DNA of 64,000 nt from Colwellia sp. 75C3 (GCF_002836255.1 NZ_PJAU01000050.1:26423-90422); one strand, 5' to 3'; counted from the first letter of the stretch, positions 9,546-19,811 are shown. Notes: generated by a model not told the origin, from the sequence alone. Program-made: numbers and translations.

Positions 9546-9938
9546 ATGCTTAATTTTAAGCAGCAACAAGCTGAGCACTATTTACTAAATAAAGTTGAAA
9601 CCACGTTAGACTTTCCTTTTGGTGACGATGTTAAAGTCTTTAAAGTGAAAAACAAAATGTTTGCTACTTTGGCCATTGGAAAAATGGGCAAGGGTGATGG
9701 AGATAAACAAGACTGGTGGATGAACTTAAAGTGCGATCCAGATGAAGCTGTTATGTTACGTGATATATTTTCGTCAGTGGTTCCTGGCTATCACATGAAC
9801 AAGCGTTTGTGGATCACAGTCATTTTAGATGGTTCAATTCCTCAAGGTGAGATTGAGCGAATGATGGATAACTCGTTTAAGTTAGTAGTCAGTAAAATGA
9901 CCAAGAAAGATCAACAGTCTATCTTGGTGCACTTTTAA
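9546..9938 (+). CDS. MmcQ/YjbR family protein, full-length copy
   Basis: 130 aa, the standard length for the MmcQ/YjbR (DUF419, CyaY-like fold) family, which is proposed to bind DNA. The sequence has the typical K-V-x-K-x-K-M-F-A segment (~31-40), W-W-M-N-L-K (57-62), the P-G-Y-H-M-N-K-R-L-W segment (80-89) and the C-terminal D-N-S-F-K-L-V-V motif. The last 47 codons (from Met84, base 9795) are the unit that reappears as five degenerate copies downstream at 15101, ~18057, 21458, 26640 and ~30781. The stop is only 5 bp from the convergent glucosylglycerate phosphorylase-like gene. The biological role is unknown. Confidence 0.85.
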   Translation: MLNFKQQQAEHYLLNKVETTLDFPFGDDVKVFKVKNKMFATLAIGKMGKGDGDKQDWWMNLKCDPDEAVMLRDIFSSVVPGYHMNKRLWITVILDGSIPQGEIERMMDNSFKLVVSKMTKKDQQSILVHF

Positions 9939-9943
9939 AAGGT

Positions 9944-11695
9944 TTATGCCATTACATTACTGATCCAAACCGTTTGATAAGGCGTTAATAGTAGCTCCTG
10001 TGTTAAGTTATTGATTTCTTTTTTGCTAATAAGCTCAAACCAAGATTCCGTGATAATTAAATTCAGTTCACTTAAGGGTAGTGCTATCACTTGGTCAGAA
10101 ATATTACTTACACAAAATATACTTTGTTTTCTGTCTTGGCTTTGACGCCAAAACCCAAAGAGTTGTAAACCTAAATGGAGGGTAAATTGTGTCGCATTGG
10201 GATGAAATGCTGATTGTGTAATGCGAGTATTTAATAGTACTTTTAACGTTGATAGTACTTTTGCATGATGTAAATCTTTATCAGCGAGCGCTTCTTCCAA
10301 AGCCTCTTCTTGCCAACGATGTCGATTAATAGAGCGGTTATGATGGGTATTTGCTAATTTTTTATAGTCGTTTTGAGTGCCAAGCAGGCTATGTATATAG
10401 ATTCCAGGTATACCTTCAAGGGCAAACATAATGGCATGAGCACAAATAAAACGTTCAAAATTCCATTCATCTTTACCGTTAACAGTGCCTTGCATCGCAT
10501 CATAGAGTGAAATATTCATCTCATAGGCTTTTTGCTCGCCATTATCAGACGTGCGCCATGAAATTTTACCGCCAAAATTCTCTACTGTGTGCACCAAATT
10601 ATCAAGTTCACTTTCACTTAATAAACCTTCTGCAGGACGTAAACCAATACCGTCATGTGAAGCAATAAAATTAAAGTACATGGTGCCGTCTTGTGAGGGA
10701 GGCATACTCATTAACCAGCGTTTTAAATATAAACAATTACCAGTGAGCAAAGTATTTAATAGTAAGGGCGGCAATGAAAAGTTATAAATACCGTGAGCTT
10801 CGTTTGCATTACCAAAGTAGGTCAGGTTTTGGGTATTAGGGATGTTGGTTTCGGTAATGATAATGGCTTGAGGCTCAGCCGATTCAATGAGTGTTCTCAA
10901 TAATCGAACAACCTCATGAGTTTGGGGTAAGTTGACACTGGCTGATCCTACAACTTTCCATAAAAAGGCGATGGCGTCTAAGCGAAATATTTTCACGCCC
11001 ATATCGAGGTACTGCCTGATGATTGACGTAAAGGCTTTTAATACTTCAGGATTACGAAAGTCAAAGTCGACTTGGTCATGACTAAAGGTACACCAGACAA
11101 ATTTTTTGCCCTTACCCGTTTCTACTTCTTTCAATAAAGGGGATGTTCGCGGGCGAATGACATCCGATAAATTATCATCGGGTAGTGCAGTGAAAAAATA
11201 ATCGCTACCTTGGCCTTCACCTTTAACAAAGTTATCAAACCATGCACTACGACTAGAGCAATGGTTAATAACAAGATCAGACATCAAGTGATAGTCCTTA
11301 CTTATACACTCTATATCTTGCCATGTTCCCAATGACTCATTAACCGACGAATAATCAATAACGGCAAAACCATCATCGGAGCTGTAAGGAAAAAACGGTA
11401 AAATGTGCACACTATTAATGGTATTTTCAATAGTACGATCTAAAAAATGCTTTAACGTTTTTAATGGCGATTCATCTGCTTTGATAATGCTATCGCCGTA
11501 GGTGATTAAAATAATATCTTTTTCAGACCATTGGTTACTATAAGGTTTTACAACCGCTACCTCACTCGACAATCGCATAGTGTTAAGCAGGCCTTGGGCA
11601 ATATCATCAAACGATTGCTCAAGGGCAACATCTTTATAAATAGTAGCAAGCTGCTGAGTTAGCTTGTTTTTTAGTTGATTAACCTGCATTTGCAT
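9944..11695 (-). CDS. GH13_18 phosphorylase, probable glucosylglycerate phosphorylase
   Basis: 583 aa alpha-amylase-fold enzyme. Catalytic residues visible: nucleophile Asp240 in [11 protein letters not shown], acid/base Glu282 in IITETN, and transition-state Asp348 in SHDGIGLRP. These match the sucrose-phosphorylase-like GH13 subfamily 18; the ITETN and SHDGIGLRP forms are closer to glucosylglycerate phosphorylases than to true sucrose phosphorylases. The expected reaction is glucosylglycerate + phosphate to glucose-1-phosphate + D-glycerate, in the cytoplasm. It is the last gene of an operon with GpgS-, GpgP- and glycerate kinase-like genes, which strongly favours this substrate. A good Shine-Dalgarno (AAGGGG) precedes the start. 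Sucrose cannot be excluded by eye. Confidence 0.85.
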   Translation of the reverse strand: MQMQVNQLKNKLTQQLATIYKDVALEQSFDDIAQGLLNTMRLSSEVAVVKPYSNQWSEKDIILITYGDSIIKADESPLKTLKHFLDRTIENTINSVHILPFFPYSSDDGFAVIDYSSVNESLGTWQDIECISKDYHLMSDLVINHCSSRSAWFDNFVKGEGQGSDYFFTALPDDNLSDVIRPRTSPLLKEVETGKGKKFVWCTFSHDQVDFDFRNPEVLKAFTSIIRQYLDMGVKIFRLDAIAFLWKVVGSASVNLPQTHEVVRLLRTLIESAEPQAIIITETNIPNTQNLTYFGNANEAHGIYNFSLPPLLLNTLLTGNCLYLKRWLMSMPPSQDGTMYFNFIASHDGIGLRPAEGLLSESELDNLVHTVENFGGKISWRTSDNGEQKAYEMNISLYDAMQGTVNGKDEWNFERFICAHAIMFALEGIPGIYIHSLLGTQNDYKKLANTHHNRSINRHRWQEEALEEALADKDLHHAKVLSTLKVLLNTRITQSAFHPNATQFTLHLGLQLFGFWRQSQDRKQSIFCVSNISDQVIALPLSELNLIITESWFELISKKEINNLTQELLLTPYQTVWISNVMA

Positions 11696-11724
11696 AGTTT
11701 TATACCCCTTAAATACTCAGGACT

Positions 11725-12951
11725 CTATTTTTGACTAAATTCTTGGTTGTCTAATTCAACCGCTTCTTTTAATTGTGAAAGAATATCTGGAATAGCACTT
11801 ACCACACGGTTCCACGAAGGAATAAAAGGCGTTTCCATGGGTTGTTCTAAGAACGTGCTTCCAGCGGTTAATATATTTTCAGCGAACATTTCTACTGCTT
11901 TTTCTTCACTATGAATATCAAGTTTAAGACCATTCATCATGGCGTCATTTCGATAGGTTTCCACGTAATCTAAGGCAATACGATAGTAGGTTGCTTTTAA
12001 AGTTCTAAACTTTTCAGTGGTGAATGTTTCACCTTGTGTGGCGAGTTTACGAATAAATGCTTTACTGATATCTATCGACATTTTAGATAAACCGGCAGTA
12101 GAATCATCTAAAGACATATCCTGATGTTTATGATCATAGGTTGATGCTATATCGACTTGGCAAATACGGTTTGGTGAATAGTTACGGTACATCTCAGATA
12201 ACACACCAATTTCTAAGCCCCAATCACTTGGGATACGGATGTCGTTTAATACATCTCGTCGAAAAGAAAACTCACCGGCTAATGGGTACAAGAAACTGTC
12301 CATGTATTCAAGGTAATCGCAATGACCTACTGTTTTTTTCAGTGCTTTAATTAATGGGGTAACCAATAAGCGCGAAACACGACCATTAATTTTTCCGTCC
12401 GCGACACGCGCATAAAAACCTTTAGAAAATTCATAATTAAATAATGGATTGGCAACGGGATAGAGTAGCCGGTCAAGCAAGTCTCTTTCATAAGTCAAAA
12501 TATCACAGTCATGCAACGCGATAGATTCTGCTTTGCCTGAGGCCAAAATATAGCCCATGCAATACCAAACATTTCGGCCTTTTCCTAATTCTTTAGGGGC
12601 TAAACCAAGAGCTTGTAATTTTGCATCAATCGCTTGTAATCGTGGACCATCATTCCACAATACACGGTGATGCTGAGGTAATTGACCAAAAAAGGATAGC
12701 GCATGTTTATACTGTTCGAGATCCGCTCTGTCCAAGCCGATAACAATTTCAGATAAGTACTTCACGTCTTTAATTTTATTAATTATATCAGGTAAGGCTT
12801 TGCCTTCTAATTCAGAGAATAAAGACGGTAACATAAGCCCTAAAGAACGAGTCTTTGAGAAGGTTAATAATTCATCTGCCATGTCCAATGGGTCACGTTG
12901 AGCCAAATTATGCAATGTAGTCACTGTGCCATTTTGATAAAAATCAGCCAT
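11725..12951 (-). CDS. gpgS: Glucosyl-3-phosphoglycerate synthase (GT81, GpgS-like)
   Basis: 408 aa glycosyltransferase. A GT-A-type core is visible with V-I-G-L-D (70-74) and a metal-binding H-D-C-D-I (147-151), followed by the conserved Y-R-N-Y-S-P-N-R segment (~255). The family transfers glucose from an NDP-glucose to 3-phosphoglycerate, giving glucosyl-3-phosphoglycerate, precursor of the compatible solute glucosylglycerate. Its start overlaps the phosphatase gene end by 8 bp, and the phosphorylase follows after 29 bp, so the genes are co-transcribed. A related mannosylglycerate function is possible, but length and neighbours fit GpgS. Confidence 0.85.
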   Translation of the reverse strand: MADFYQNGTVTTLHNLAQRDPLDMADELLTFSKTRSLGLMLPSLFSELEGKALPDIINKIKDVKYLSEIVIGLDRADLEQYKHALSFFGQLPQHHRVLWNDGPRLQAIDAKLQALGLAPKELGKGRNVWYCMGYILASGKAESIALHDCDILTYERDLLDRLLYPVANPLFNYEFSKGFYARVADGKINGRVSRLLVTPLIKALKKTVGHCDYLEYMDSFLYPLAGEFSFRRDVLNDIRIPSDWGLEIGVLSEMYRNYSPNRICQVDIASTYDHKHQDMSLDDSTAGLSKMSIDISKAFIRKLATQGETFTTEKFRTLKATYYRIALDYVETYRNDAMMNGLKLDIHSEEKAVEMFAENILTAGSTFLEQPMETPFIPSWNRVVSAIPDILSQLKEAVELDNQEFSQK

Positions 12952-13813
12952 GATTTTCTCCTGAGTTAAGTGAAGGTAAAGATGAAACTAGTTGATTAGC
13001 TAAAAGTGTTTGGATTGCATCAGCCCAACCCTCTGGACCGTATAATTGAGTTTTAGTGGTTTTATACTGACGGTATAATATTGGAAAATCATGAACAGGA
13101 GAGCGTACTTGTACCGCTATATCTGCTGCTTCTAACATAGCACTATCATTTTCTCCGTCTCCTAAGGCAATAGTGAAGATAGAAATGTTATCGAAATGCT
13201 CGCGGTATCGTTCAGTTAACCAAAGAAGTGCTTGCCCTTTATCGCAAAAATCCCCGACATGAATAAATCTTCCTCCTTGAACCACATTTGCACCTAAGCT
13301 AATCAATCGATCGACAAAGGATTTTTTAGTCGCTTCATCGCCTAGCCAATGAAGCGGCTCAGCAAATTGTCGTTGTTTAGCTCGTTCAGTTTCAGCTAAA
13401 TTTAACCCGGTGATTTTGCACAACTCTGTTGCTGATAAGGTTGAAAAGCTCTGGTAGTCAGCGCTAAATTCATCAGCGTGATCTGCTAATAAAGTTATCC
13501 AATGTTGCCTAGGTAAACTAAATGATTTTACCCAATAACTATCAATAAGGATCGTATCCGCAGGCTGTGTTTTGAAGGTGTTTATTGGTATGTATATCGC
13601 AGCACCATTTTCTATAATGAATGGTGTATTTAAATGAAGTTCACGCTGAATTATTGTTAATTCAGCGAGTGTTTTACTGGTATTTAAAATGACTGGTACC
13701 CCTGCACTTTCCAATTGCTGGAGTGTTTTTTCTGCGGCGGTTGATTGATAAGTGAAGTGGTCAAGCAGCGTGCCATCTAGATCACTGAAAATAAGCGTTT
13801 TCAACTTCCTCAT
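12944..13813 (-). CDS. HAD-family glucosyl/mannosyl-3-phosphoglycerate phosphatase
   Basis: 289 aa HAD-IIB phosphatase. Motif I is FSDLDGTLLD, with nucleophile Asp11 and general acid Asp13; motif II appears as L-N-T-S-K (40-44), and motif IV as ALGDGENDSAML near the C-terminus. This is the mannosyl-3-phosphoglycerate phosphatase (MpgP/YedP) family, which also dephosphorylates glucosyl-3-phosphoglycerate. The gene overlaps the glycerate kinase by 4 bp upstream and gpgS by 8 bp downstream, so its substrate is almost certainly the GpgS product, yielding free glucosylglycerate. Confidence 0.87.
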   Translation of the reverse strand: MRKLKTLIFSDLDGTLLDHFTYQSTAAEKTLQQLESAGVPVILNTSKTLAELTIIQRELHLNTPFIIENGAAIYIPINTFKTQPADTILIDSYWVKSFSLPRQHWITLLADHADEFSADYQSFSTLSATELCKITGLNLAETERAKQRQFAEPLHWLGDEATKKSFVDRLISLGANVVQGGRFIHVGDFCDKGQALLWLTERYREHFDNISIFTIALGDGENDSAMLEAADIAVQVRSPVHDFPILYRQYKTTKTQLYGPEGWADAIQTLLANQLVSSLPSLNSGENHG

Positions 13814-14691
13814 ATACTTTCCGTTATAGATATTTTTGTGATTTGACGGTCGTAATTTAAGTAAAAAATAGCGTCAGCTGATTGTGGAAATGTCTTACAA
13901 CCTTGAACGCTAAGTCTCTGGAAAAATTGAGTGAAATTGAGTATTTCTGCGGGAGACATAATTTTTGAATTTATTAAATCGATATTTCTGTCTTTTAATT
14001 TTTGTTCTTGCTCTAAACGCCATTTATATACGCAATCGAATGAAGGCGCTTGCAGTGCTAACCAGAAATCCATTTTTTTATATAAAGGTTTATAAGCGAT
14101 TTTAAGTTGTTGATTAACATAATCTCGCCATTCCCCGGTTTTATCATATTGGGATTCAAGTTCATTGATTGGCGCTTTTAGTTGCTCTACTGTTTGTGGC
14201 TCTACGCCCCAGCACCAACCTTCGACTATGATTATATCTGCGGGTTTTTCAATGTTCGGCCATTGTTCTTCAGGATAAGGGTTATCAGTAGCTTTGTTGA
14301 ATTTTTGAATAGAAAACCCTGTTTTCTTTTCCTTCAACTGGGTTAACACATGATTAAGTTCAACAACATCATGTGTTCCTGGTACGCCTCGTGTTGCTAA
14401 TAAAGGGTGAATGTCGTGTGCTAACGTGCTGCGCTTTTCGCTCGAAAAATAAAAGTCATCTAAGGACATCACCACAACATTGAGTTGGTACTGTGTCGTT
14501 AAATAGGTGGCAATGAAATCAGTTAATGTTGACTTACCACTTCCCTGACAACCATTTATACCGACAAAATAAGGCTCTTTATTTTGCGTAAATCGGTTAA
14601 ATATCTGATCCGCCAATGGTTGGTAATATTCGTTGACCGTAAGTTTAAATTCTTCAGGTAAGTTGTGTTGTTTAATAAAAGTTGAAAGCAT
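13810..14691 (-). CDS. D-glycerate kinase (GLYK-like P-loop kinase)
   Basis: Start placed at the ATG at 14691 (293 aa) because TTTAGGA lies 8 nt upstream; in-frame ATGs at 14700 and 14718 lack a spaced ribosome-binding site. P-loop GINGCQGSGKST at 44-55; then D-D-F-Y-F, R-G-V-P-G-T-H-D, F-N-K-A-x-D and VEGWCWG. These are the hallmarks of the plant/fungal-type D-glycerate 3-kinase group. Role: ATP-dependent phosphorylation of D-glycerate to 3-phosphoglycerate. In this operon it would recycle the glycerate released by the phosphorylase and feed GpgS. First gene of the operon. Confidence 0.85.
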   Translation of the reverse strand: MLSTFIKQHNLPEEFKLTVNEYYQPLADQIFNRFTQNKEPYFVGINGCQGSGKSTLTDFIATYLTTQYQLNVVVMSLDDFYFSSEKRSTLAHDIHPLLATRGVPGTHDVVELNHVLTQLKEKKTGFSIQKFNKATDNPYPEEQWPNIEKPADIIIVEGWCWGVEPQTVEQLKAPINELESQYDKTGEWRDYVNQQLKIAYKPLYKKMDFWLALQAPSFDCVYKWRLEQEQKLKDRNIDLINSKIMSPAEILNFTQFFQRLSVQGCKTFPQSADAIFYLNYDRQITKISITESI

Positions 14692-15100
14692 TATTTCCAT
14701 CCTAAATAAAAAATACAAGTTATGGTTGTTATATCAAATCTTATGCCATTCTAGTTATAACTTAATTATTTATTATAATCCCTTGTAAAATAATGATTAT
14801 TTATATTTATGTGATTTGTTGTTATGTGTTTTTAATCTATTGAAAGTGCACGGTTTTAAAACAATTGCCAAATGTTGGTGCAATTAAAAAACAGTAATTA
14901 AGCAATTAAATAGTGTGTGGACTGTATTTTAGATAACAACATGCCACAAATAAATTTTGATAAATATGACTAACTCATTACAACATGTCATTGTGATTAA
15001 CAAAGCCGCTTAGCATGCCAAATTTTCAACGTAGTTAATCGAAGGGAGAGGTTTTATTAGCAGTATTTAGTTGTCGAGCTAATTTTTAGTGCAACGATAG
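14692..15100. other. Upstream region of the glucosylglycerate operon
   Basis: A very A+T-rich stretch with no gene. It must hold the promoter for the leftward four-gene operon starting at 14691, but several TATAAT-like words occur and I cannot choose one. Confidence 0.4.
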
Positions 15101-15250
15101 ATGAATAGAAGATTTTGTAATACCGTGATTCTTGACAACCCAATCCGAACAACTGAGCTTGAGGTGATGATTGATAACTCATTTAAGTTAGTCGTCAGTA
15201 AAGTGACCAAGAAAGATCAGCAGTCTATTCTTTTGCATATAGGCAGTTAG
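15101..15250 (+). repeat. Partial MmcQ/YjbR copy B (C-terminal 49 codons, open frame)
   Basis: Homologous to the last 144 bp of the full-length gene at 9546-9938, beginning at the same internal methionine. It is an uninterrupted 49-codon frame from ATG 15101 to TAG 15250, and retains I-D-N-S-F-K-L-V-V-S-K and T-K-K-D-Q-Q-S-I-L. The upstream two thirds of the gene are missing. The stop lies 21 bp from the 3' end of the convergent EAL gene. Whether it is translated is unknown; no clear ribosome-binding site is seen. Confidence 0.85.
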
Positions 15251-15271
15251 CTTCTGTTATATGCGTATTGG

Positions 15272-17863
15272 TTATCTAGATGACAACCAATCGCCAATGT
15301 CTTGTAAAGACTTCGGTTTACATAACCAAAACCCCTGTAGTTCATCGCAGTTAAGTTCTTTCATAAGTTGATACGTCTCTGTATCTTCAACACCTTCAGT
15401 GACAACTTTATATCCTAGGCCATGCGCCATATCAATTGATGCTTTAACGATAATACGTGAACTTTCGCTGTTAGTTATATCTAGAATCAAAGAACGATCC
15501 AGCTTAATTTCTGAAGCAGGAAGTTGCTTCAGATAAGATAATGAAGAGTAACCTGCACCAAAATCATCAATAGAAATTTTTAAGCCAAGTGACGTCAGTT
15601 GATTCAAAGCTATTAGCCCTGCTTCAGGTTCATCCATCGCGGCAGTTTCTGTCAATTCAAGAAAGATCTTCGATGGATCTACTTGGTACTTTTCTAATAT
15701 TTCTTCAATTCGGTCTTTCAGTCGCTCACTTAACAAGTCTTTCGCTGAGATGTTGATAGACATATTGCCTGAATAGCCAATACTACGAAGCCATTGAAGA
15801 TCTTTCGCTGCACGCTCAATGACCCATAAGGTCAGCTTTTTAATAACACCGGTTTGTTCTGCCAAAGGCACAAAGTCAGCAGGTGAAACAAATCCTTGTT
15901 TGGGATGTTGCCAACGAATCAATGCTTCTAAACCGACAACTGTATTGTCCTTTAAATTTAGCTTCGGTTGATAATGCAATGTAGGTTCATCATTCTTGAG
16001 TGCCTCTCTTAAATCAGACATGAGAGTTAAACGACTTTCATTATAAATATCCAACGCATGATCATAATAACGAATGTGATCGGTCGAATTATGTGAACTT
16101 TCCATTGCCACTAATGCATTACGAATTAATTGCGCTGCATCAAGACCATGTTCAGGGTAAAGCGCACCACCAATTAAGGGCTCAAGCTCTATGGAAAGCA
16201 AATCCATTTCAATGGGTAATGAAAGCTTTTTGGTAAAACTCTGGTACTGTTCTCGGTTTTTTACAAAGATATTTTGCCTTATCAATACCCCAAAAGTATC
16301 GCCAGTTAACTGAAATATAGCATCCGTAGCCCCTGGTGAATGTGTTGAAGTAACCACGCCGGGCATGCGGCTGAGAGATTGATTTAGACGTTCTGAAATC
16401 GTTCGGAAGATTCGCTCTACACTTGAAATACCTAATGTTCTCGTGATTTCATTTATACGTGTGACTCTTGCAACAAAGATAACAAAACGCTCATGTTTGT
16501 GTTTGCTAAACATAGTGTTTGCCAGCACTTCAAAACGGTTTCGGTTGGCTAAGTTCGTAATGGGATCGCGCATCATTGTTTCGGATAGCTGGCGCTGAAT
16601 TGCGAGTCGCTGCTGCTCTTTTTGTATGTTTGCAGCTTGGGCAATAATTTTGTCTTCTCTTTCTCTATACAATCGGTCAGCCAAAGCTAATGTTAGGATT
16701 AAGGCTTCTAAACCGGATCCTAATTGCATCGCATATTCGGTAAAAAAGTTGTTCTGTAGAATACCTGATGATCGCCCTGCAGTTGCGGCGAAACCGATAG
16801 TTAAAGGTATCCAAGCAATGGTAAAAAATACACCTGCTCGTCTTTTAGCCCACCATGAGATAGGACCGGCAAAAAACAAAACAACAAATAAAACCACTGC
16901 AGAAACGGCTGATATCCGAACCGCCGTGTTGTAATCAAAAAATACGGCAGCAACCATATTAAAATATTCGAAATAGATCATGCCACGAAGGGCCATATCC
17001 AATACACGACTATGTTGTTTGGTTTGCAAGAATTCACGCGCAAACAGTAAGGAGAATAATGCAAGGAAAGGCATTGAAGATAGAAATAGTTGGCTATTAA
17101 CTGCTGGCAAGTCAGGAAAAAATAATTGCTGGCCATAACCTCTAAAGGTAATGAAAAATAGAATATAACCTGTCGTTGCTAATGAATAGTACAGATACAA
17201 CTTTTCACGCAAGGTAAAAAATATAGCCAAATTAATTAGAATGATGATGAAAAGGGAGCCGTAGTAGAAAAAATGGAATTTTTGTTCTTTAGCCGCAAAT
17301 TCGAAAAAATTATTCTCTTGCCATATTCTGACTGGCAATATCATAGAGCCTTGGGTCTTTATTCGAGCATATAGATCTACGTTTTCACCTGCTTGCAATT
17401 GAAAACGAAATAACATGTTAGGGTGTTCAATATCGCGAGGATAAAAGGGCTTACTGTCACCAATATCTAAGGATCGAACTGAGCCATCCGGCTGTATGGC
17501 ATAAAAAATCACATCATCTAGCAGTGGATATGCTATTTCAAAGACAAGGTTTTTAGTCTTGATTTCAGCATTATTAATATTTAGACGTAACCAGAGCTGT
17601 GAGTGACTAAATCCAAGAGATATGTTGCCTTTTTCTGTCTTTGTCCATTGTGCGTCAGGCAATTTGATTATGCTTTCAAAGCTATGCCCTTTATCTGCAT
17701 CTTCAAAATATTCAAACGTGACATTAGCATCGGAGGGGGTGGCTTCATTAATAGAATTAATTGGCAGACTAGTACTTGAAGCACTAGCGCACGACAGAGT
17801 AAAAATAACTAGGAGCCAAGTCAGGATAGTTAACTTAATACGCTTTAATTGAGGTTTATACAC
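15272..17863 (-). CDS. 7TM-DISM receptor with degenerate GGDEF and intact EAL domain
   Basis: 863 aa. Signal peptide, an extracytoplasmic 7TMR-DISM sensing domain (~35-180), about seven transmembrane helices (~185-395), a short coiled-coil linker rich in Gln/Glu, a GGDEF-like domain (~430-600) and an EAL domain (~610-860). The cyclase signature is lost (LTGDTFG where GGDEF should be, ~521), so it should not make c-di-GMP. The EAL side is well preserved: LEALIRW (~646), DDFGAGYSSL and VTEGVED, giving a probable c-di-GMP phosphodiesterase controlled by a periplasmic or membrane signal. It stands alone between two YjbR fragments. A decayed copy of its 3' end lies at 7913-8000. Confidence 0.9.
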   Translation of the reverse strand: MYKPQLKRIKLTILTWLLVIFTLSCASASSTSLPINSINEATPSDANVTFEYFEDADKGHSFESIIKLPDAQWTKTEKGNISLGFSHSQLWLRLNINNAEIKTKNLVFEIAYPLLDDVIFYAIQPDGSVRSLDIGDSKPFYPRDIEHPNMLFRFQLQAGENVDLYARIKTQGSMILPVRIWQENNFFEFAAKEQKFHFFYYGSLFIIILINLAIFFTLREKLYLYYSLATTGYILFFITFRGYGQQLFFPDLPAVNSQLFLSSMPFLALFSLLFAREFLQTKQHSRVLDMALRGMIYFEYFNMVAAVFFDYNTAVRISAVSAVVLFVVLFFAGPISWWAKRRAGVFFTIAWIPLTIGFAATAGRSSGILQNNFFTEYAMQLGSGLEALILTLALADRLYREREDKIIAQAANIQKEQQRLAIQRQLSETMMRDPITNLANRNRFEVLANTMFSKHKHERFVIFVARVTRINEITRTLGISSVERIFRTISERLNQSLSRMPGVVTSTHSPGATDAIFQLTGDTFGVLIRQNIFVKNREQYQSFTKKLSLPIEMDLLSIELEPLIGGALYPEHGLDAAQLIRNALVAMESSHNSTDHIRYYDHALDIYNESRLTLMSDLREALKNDEPTLHYQPKLNLKDNTVVGLEALIRWQHPKQGFVSPADFVPLAEQTGVIKKLTLWVIERAAKDLQWLRSIGYSGNMSINISAKDLLSERLKDRIEEILEKYQVDPSKIFLELTETAAMDEPEAGLIALNQLTSLGLKISIDDFGAGYSSLSYLKQLPASEIKLDRSLILDITNSESSRIIVKASIDMAHGLGYKVVTEGVEDTETYQLMKELNCDELQGFWLCKPKSLQDIGDWLSSR

Positions 17864-18056
17864 GAAGTTATATATATCCTTTTAGTACAAACATAGCACA
17901 ATAGTAAAAACATAACAGAAATGTCTTAAGTAGCTGAGTATCGGAAGACGCGCTATTTATGAGCTATTCAACAGTGTGGTATTGAGAAAGACTAACTTTA
18001 AGTTAATAGGCTAATTACTAGATAGGATCAAAATATTACGGAATAACGTGAACAAT

Positions 18057-18172
18057 TATGGCTCAATTTCACAAACTATTTTTACCTTAAGTTATTGAGC
18101 CTATGAAAGATAACTCATCAGCGTTGGATATTGGAAAATGACCAAGAAAGAAAAAGCATCTCTCTTGGTGCA
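18057..18172 (+). repeat. Partial MmcQ/YjbR copy C (most decayed)
   Basis: Clear matches to the 3' end of the gene at 9546: ATTGAGC-x-ATGA-x-GATAACTC at 18094-18117 and AATGACCAAGAAAGA...CTCTTGGTGCA at 18137-18171, with weaker similarity back to ~18057. Internal changes and a lost stop make it non-functional. It ends about 25 bp from the 3' end of the convergent hydrolase gene. Confidence 0.75.
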
Positions 18173-18196
18173 TGTGTTATCTCTTAACAATACTTA

Positions 18197-19702
18197 TTAT
18201 CTTTGGGGTGCGAATTTTGGTAATTTGATAGTAATTGATTGTGTTGCGATTTCTTTATCACTTAAGAACAATTTAATCACTTCAGTGACTTCGGGCGAAA
18301 CCATGAAAAGGTTATGCCCGGCATTAATTACTTTTACTTGCGTTAAATTCGATAAGCCCTGCGTAGCCAACTTTTGCGAGTTAATGTAAGTTCTTCCATC
18401 TAATGTGCCAGTCAATAAAAGGGTAGGAATATCACTAATGGGATCTTCTCGAAAACTATCTCCCAAATCTAAGCCTGTTACTGCTTTATTTAAATGTGGC
18501 ATTGGAAAGTTAAGTGCTAAGCCGAGTAGTGATGTTTTTGCTTGTTCATTAACTAATGCCAACCTTTCATCGGTAATACCTGATGCAATATCCATAGCAA
18601 ATGACATAGCATCAAATGAAATGGGGGTATTTGAAAAATAACCACGTTTTAATACTTCAACCAACATAGTATCACTGCCTTGTTCTAAGCTTTTATACAA
18701 CATCAATAAGTGTTTTACACCGCGCTGAGGATCTGAAATCATCGAAGAGGCGATAATTTGTAAGTGTACTTTTTGAAATAACATGTCAATGTTAGAGGCA
18801 CCTCTTTGAGGAATACTCATTGGCATCGGGCTTTCATCTAATTTTTTGTGTACGCTGTGTATCAGTTTAACAATGTCTGGATACGCACTTTTAGCCTCTG
18901 GCTGAGTATTTATCGCTTGTTGTAATCGTGCAAAATAGGCATTAGTTTCTGCAGGTAATTTCACTGTTTGGTTTAATCCTTCCGCACTGGCAATAACGAC
19001 TTTATCAATTTTTCCTTTTAGTTCTTTCATTGCTGAAAAAGCAAGGTGGCTGCCGTAAGATATTCCCCATAAGGTTACTTTTTTTGCTTGTAGGTGCTTT
19101 CTTAAATCATCTATATCTAAAGCGCTTTGCGTTGTTGTATAACCTAAAATATCAACACCTTCGCTTTGCCAAAACTTGACACATTCATTGGCTGATTTTT
19201 GGTATAACTGAGTTACACTATTGTTGGTTAATTTAGTTGTTAGCGGTAACGTTTGTGATGAAACACATTTAGGCGCTGTTTTAGATGCACCGGTACCTCG
19301 TTGGTCTAATGCTATTACATCACCAAACTCTCTTAACGCCATAAACAAAGGAAAGCGAAAGTTTGGATATTTAGCTGTATCTATTCCTGAGCCTCCAGGG
19401 CCGCCCGATAAATAAATTATTGGTGAGCCATTTTTATTACCTGTTGCTGGAAAGCGAACATATTTAACGGGAATTGTTCGACTCGCTTTATTACTGCGAT
19501 TTTCAGGAACCGTGATAAAACCTTCATAGGCATCCGTCTTTATGCCATCCATAGTTTCGAAAATAATGGCATTTTCATTACTATAAATAACGTGTTGCGT
19601 GGTGGTTTTTTGGTTATCATTTGCTTGAATGTTAGCGGAAGCGATAGTTAATAATGCCGCAAGTGATAATAGATGATGTTTATTTAATCCAAAATTTATC
19701 AT
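18197..19702 (-). CDS. Secreted S33-type alpha/beta hydrolase (TAP-like C-terminus)
   Basis: 501 aa with a signal peptide (~1-27). Alpha/beta-hydrolase features: oxyanion loop G-G-P-G-G-S-G (~100-106), nucleophile elbow WGISYGS (G-x-S-x-G), acid Asp in LTGTLDGR and His in INAGHNLF near the C-terminus. The split catalytic core with a lid between and a TAP-like C-terminal part is typical of prolyl/tripeptidyl aminopeptidases of family S33. It probably trims peptides in the periplasm. Divergently transcribed from the LytTR regulator gene. An esterase role is an alternative. Confidence 0.85.
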   Translation of the reverse strand: MINFGLNKHHLLSLAALLTIASANIQANDNQKTTTQHVIYSNENAIIFETMDGIKTDAYEGFITVPENRSNKASRTIPVKYVRFPATGNKNGSPIIYLSGGPGGSGIDTAKYPNFRFPLFMALREFGDVIALDQRGTGASKTAPKCVSSQTLPLTTKLTNNSVTQLYQKSANECVKFWQSEGVDILGYTTTQSALDIDDLRKHLQAKKVTLWGISYGSHLAFSAMKELKGKIDKVVIASAEGLNQTVKLPAETNAYFARLQQAINTQPEAKSAYPDIVKLIHSVHKKLDESPMPMSIPQRGASNIDMLFQKVHLQIIASSMISDPQRGVKHLLMLYKSLEQGSDTMLVEVLKRGYFSNTPISFDAMSFAMDIASGITDERLALVNEQAKTSLLGLALNFPMPHLNKAVTGLDLGDSFREDPISDIPTLLLTGTLDGRTYINSQKLATQGLSNLTQVKVINAGHNLFMVSPEVTEVIKLFLSDKEIATQSITIKLPKFAPQR

Positions 19703-19811
19703 GAACTTTCCTTTAAATAGAGTGTGTTTTCTGGAATCATTAAATCCGCTTATTTAGACTAATGCATGTTATATTCCGTTAAGTGCATCATTTTTATGGG
19801 TAAAACGTATG

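Noticed and set aside
16626..16934. 102-codon frame opposite the EAL protein gene
   Set aside because: Antisense to the transmembrane part of a well-supported gene; composition is a mirror of it.
18138..18389. Rightward open frame starting in YjbR copy C
   Set aside because: Only its first ~12 codons are YjbR-like; the rest is antisense to the S33 hydrolase gene.
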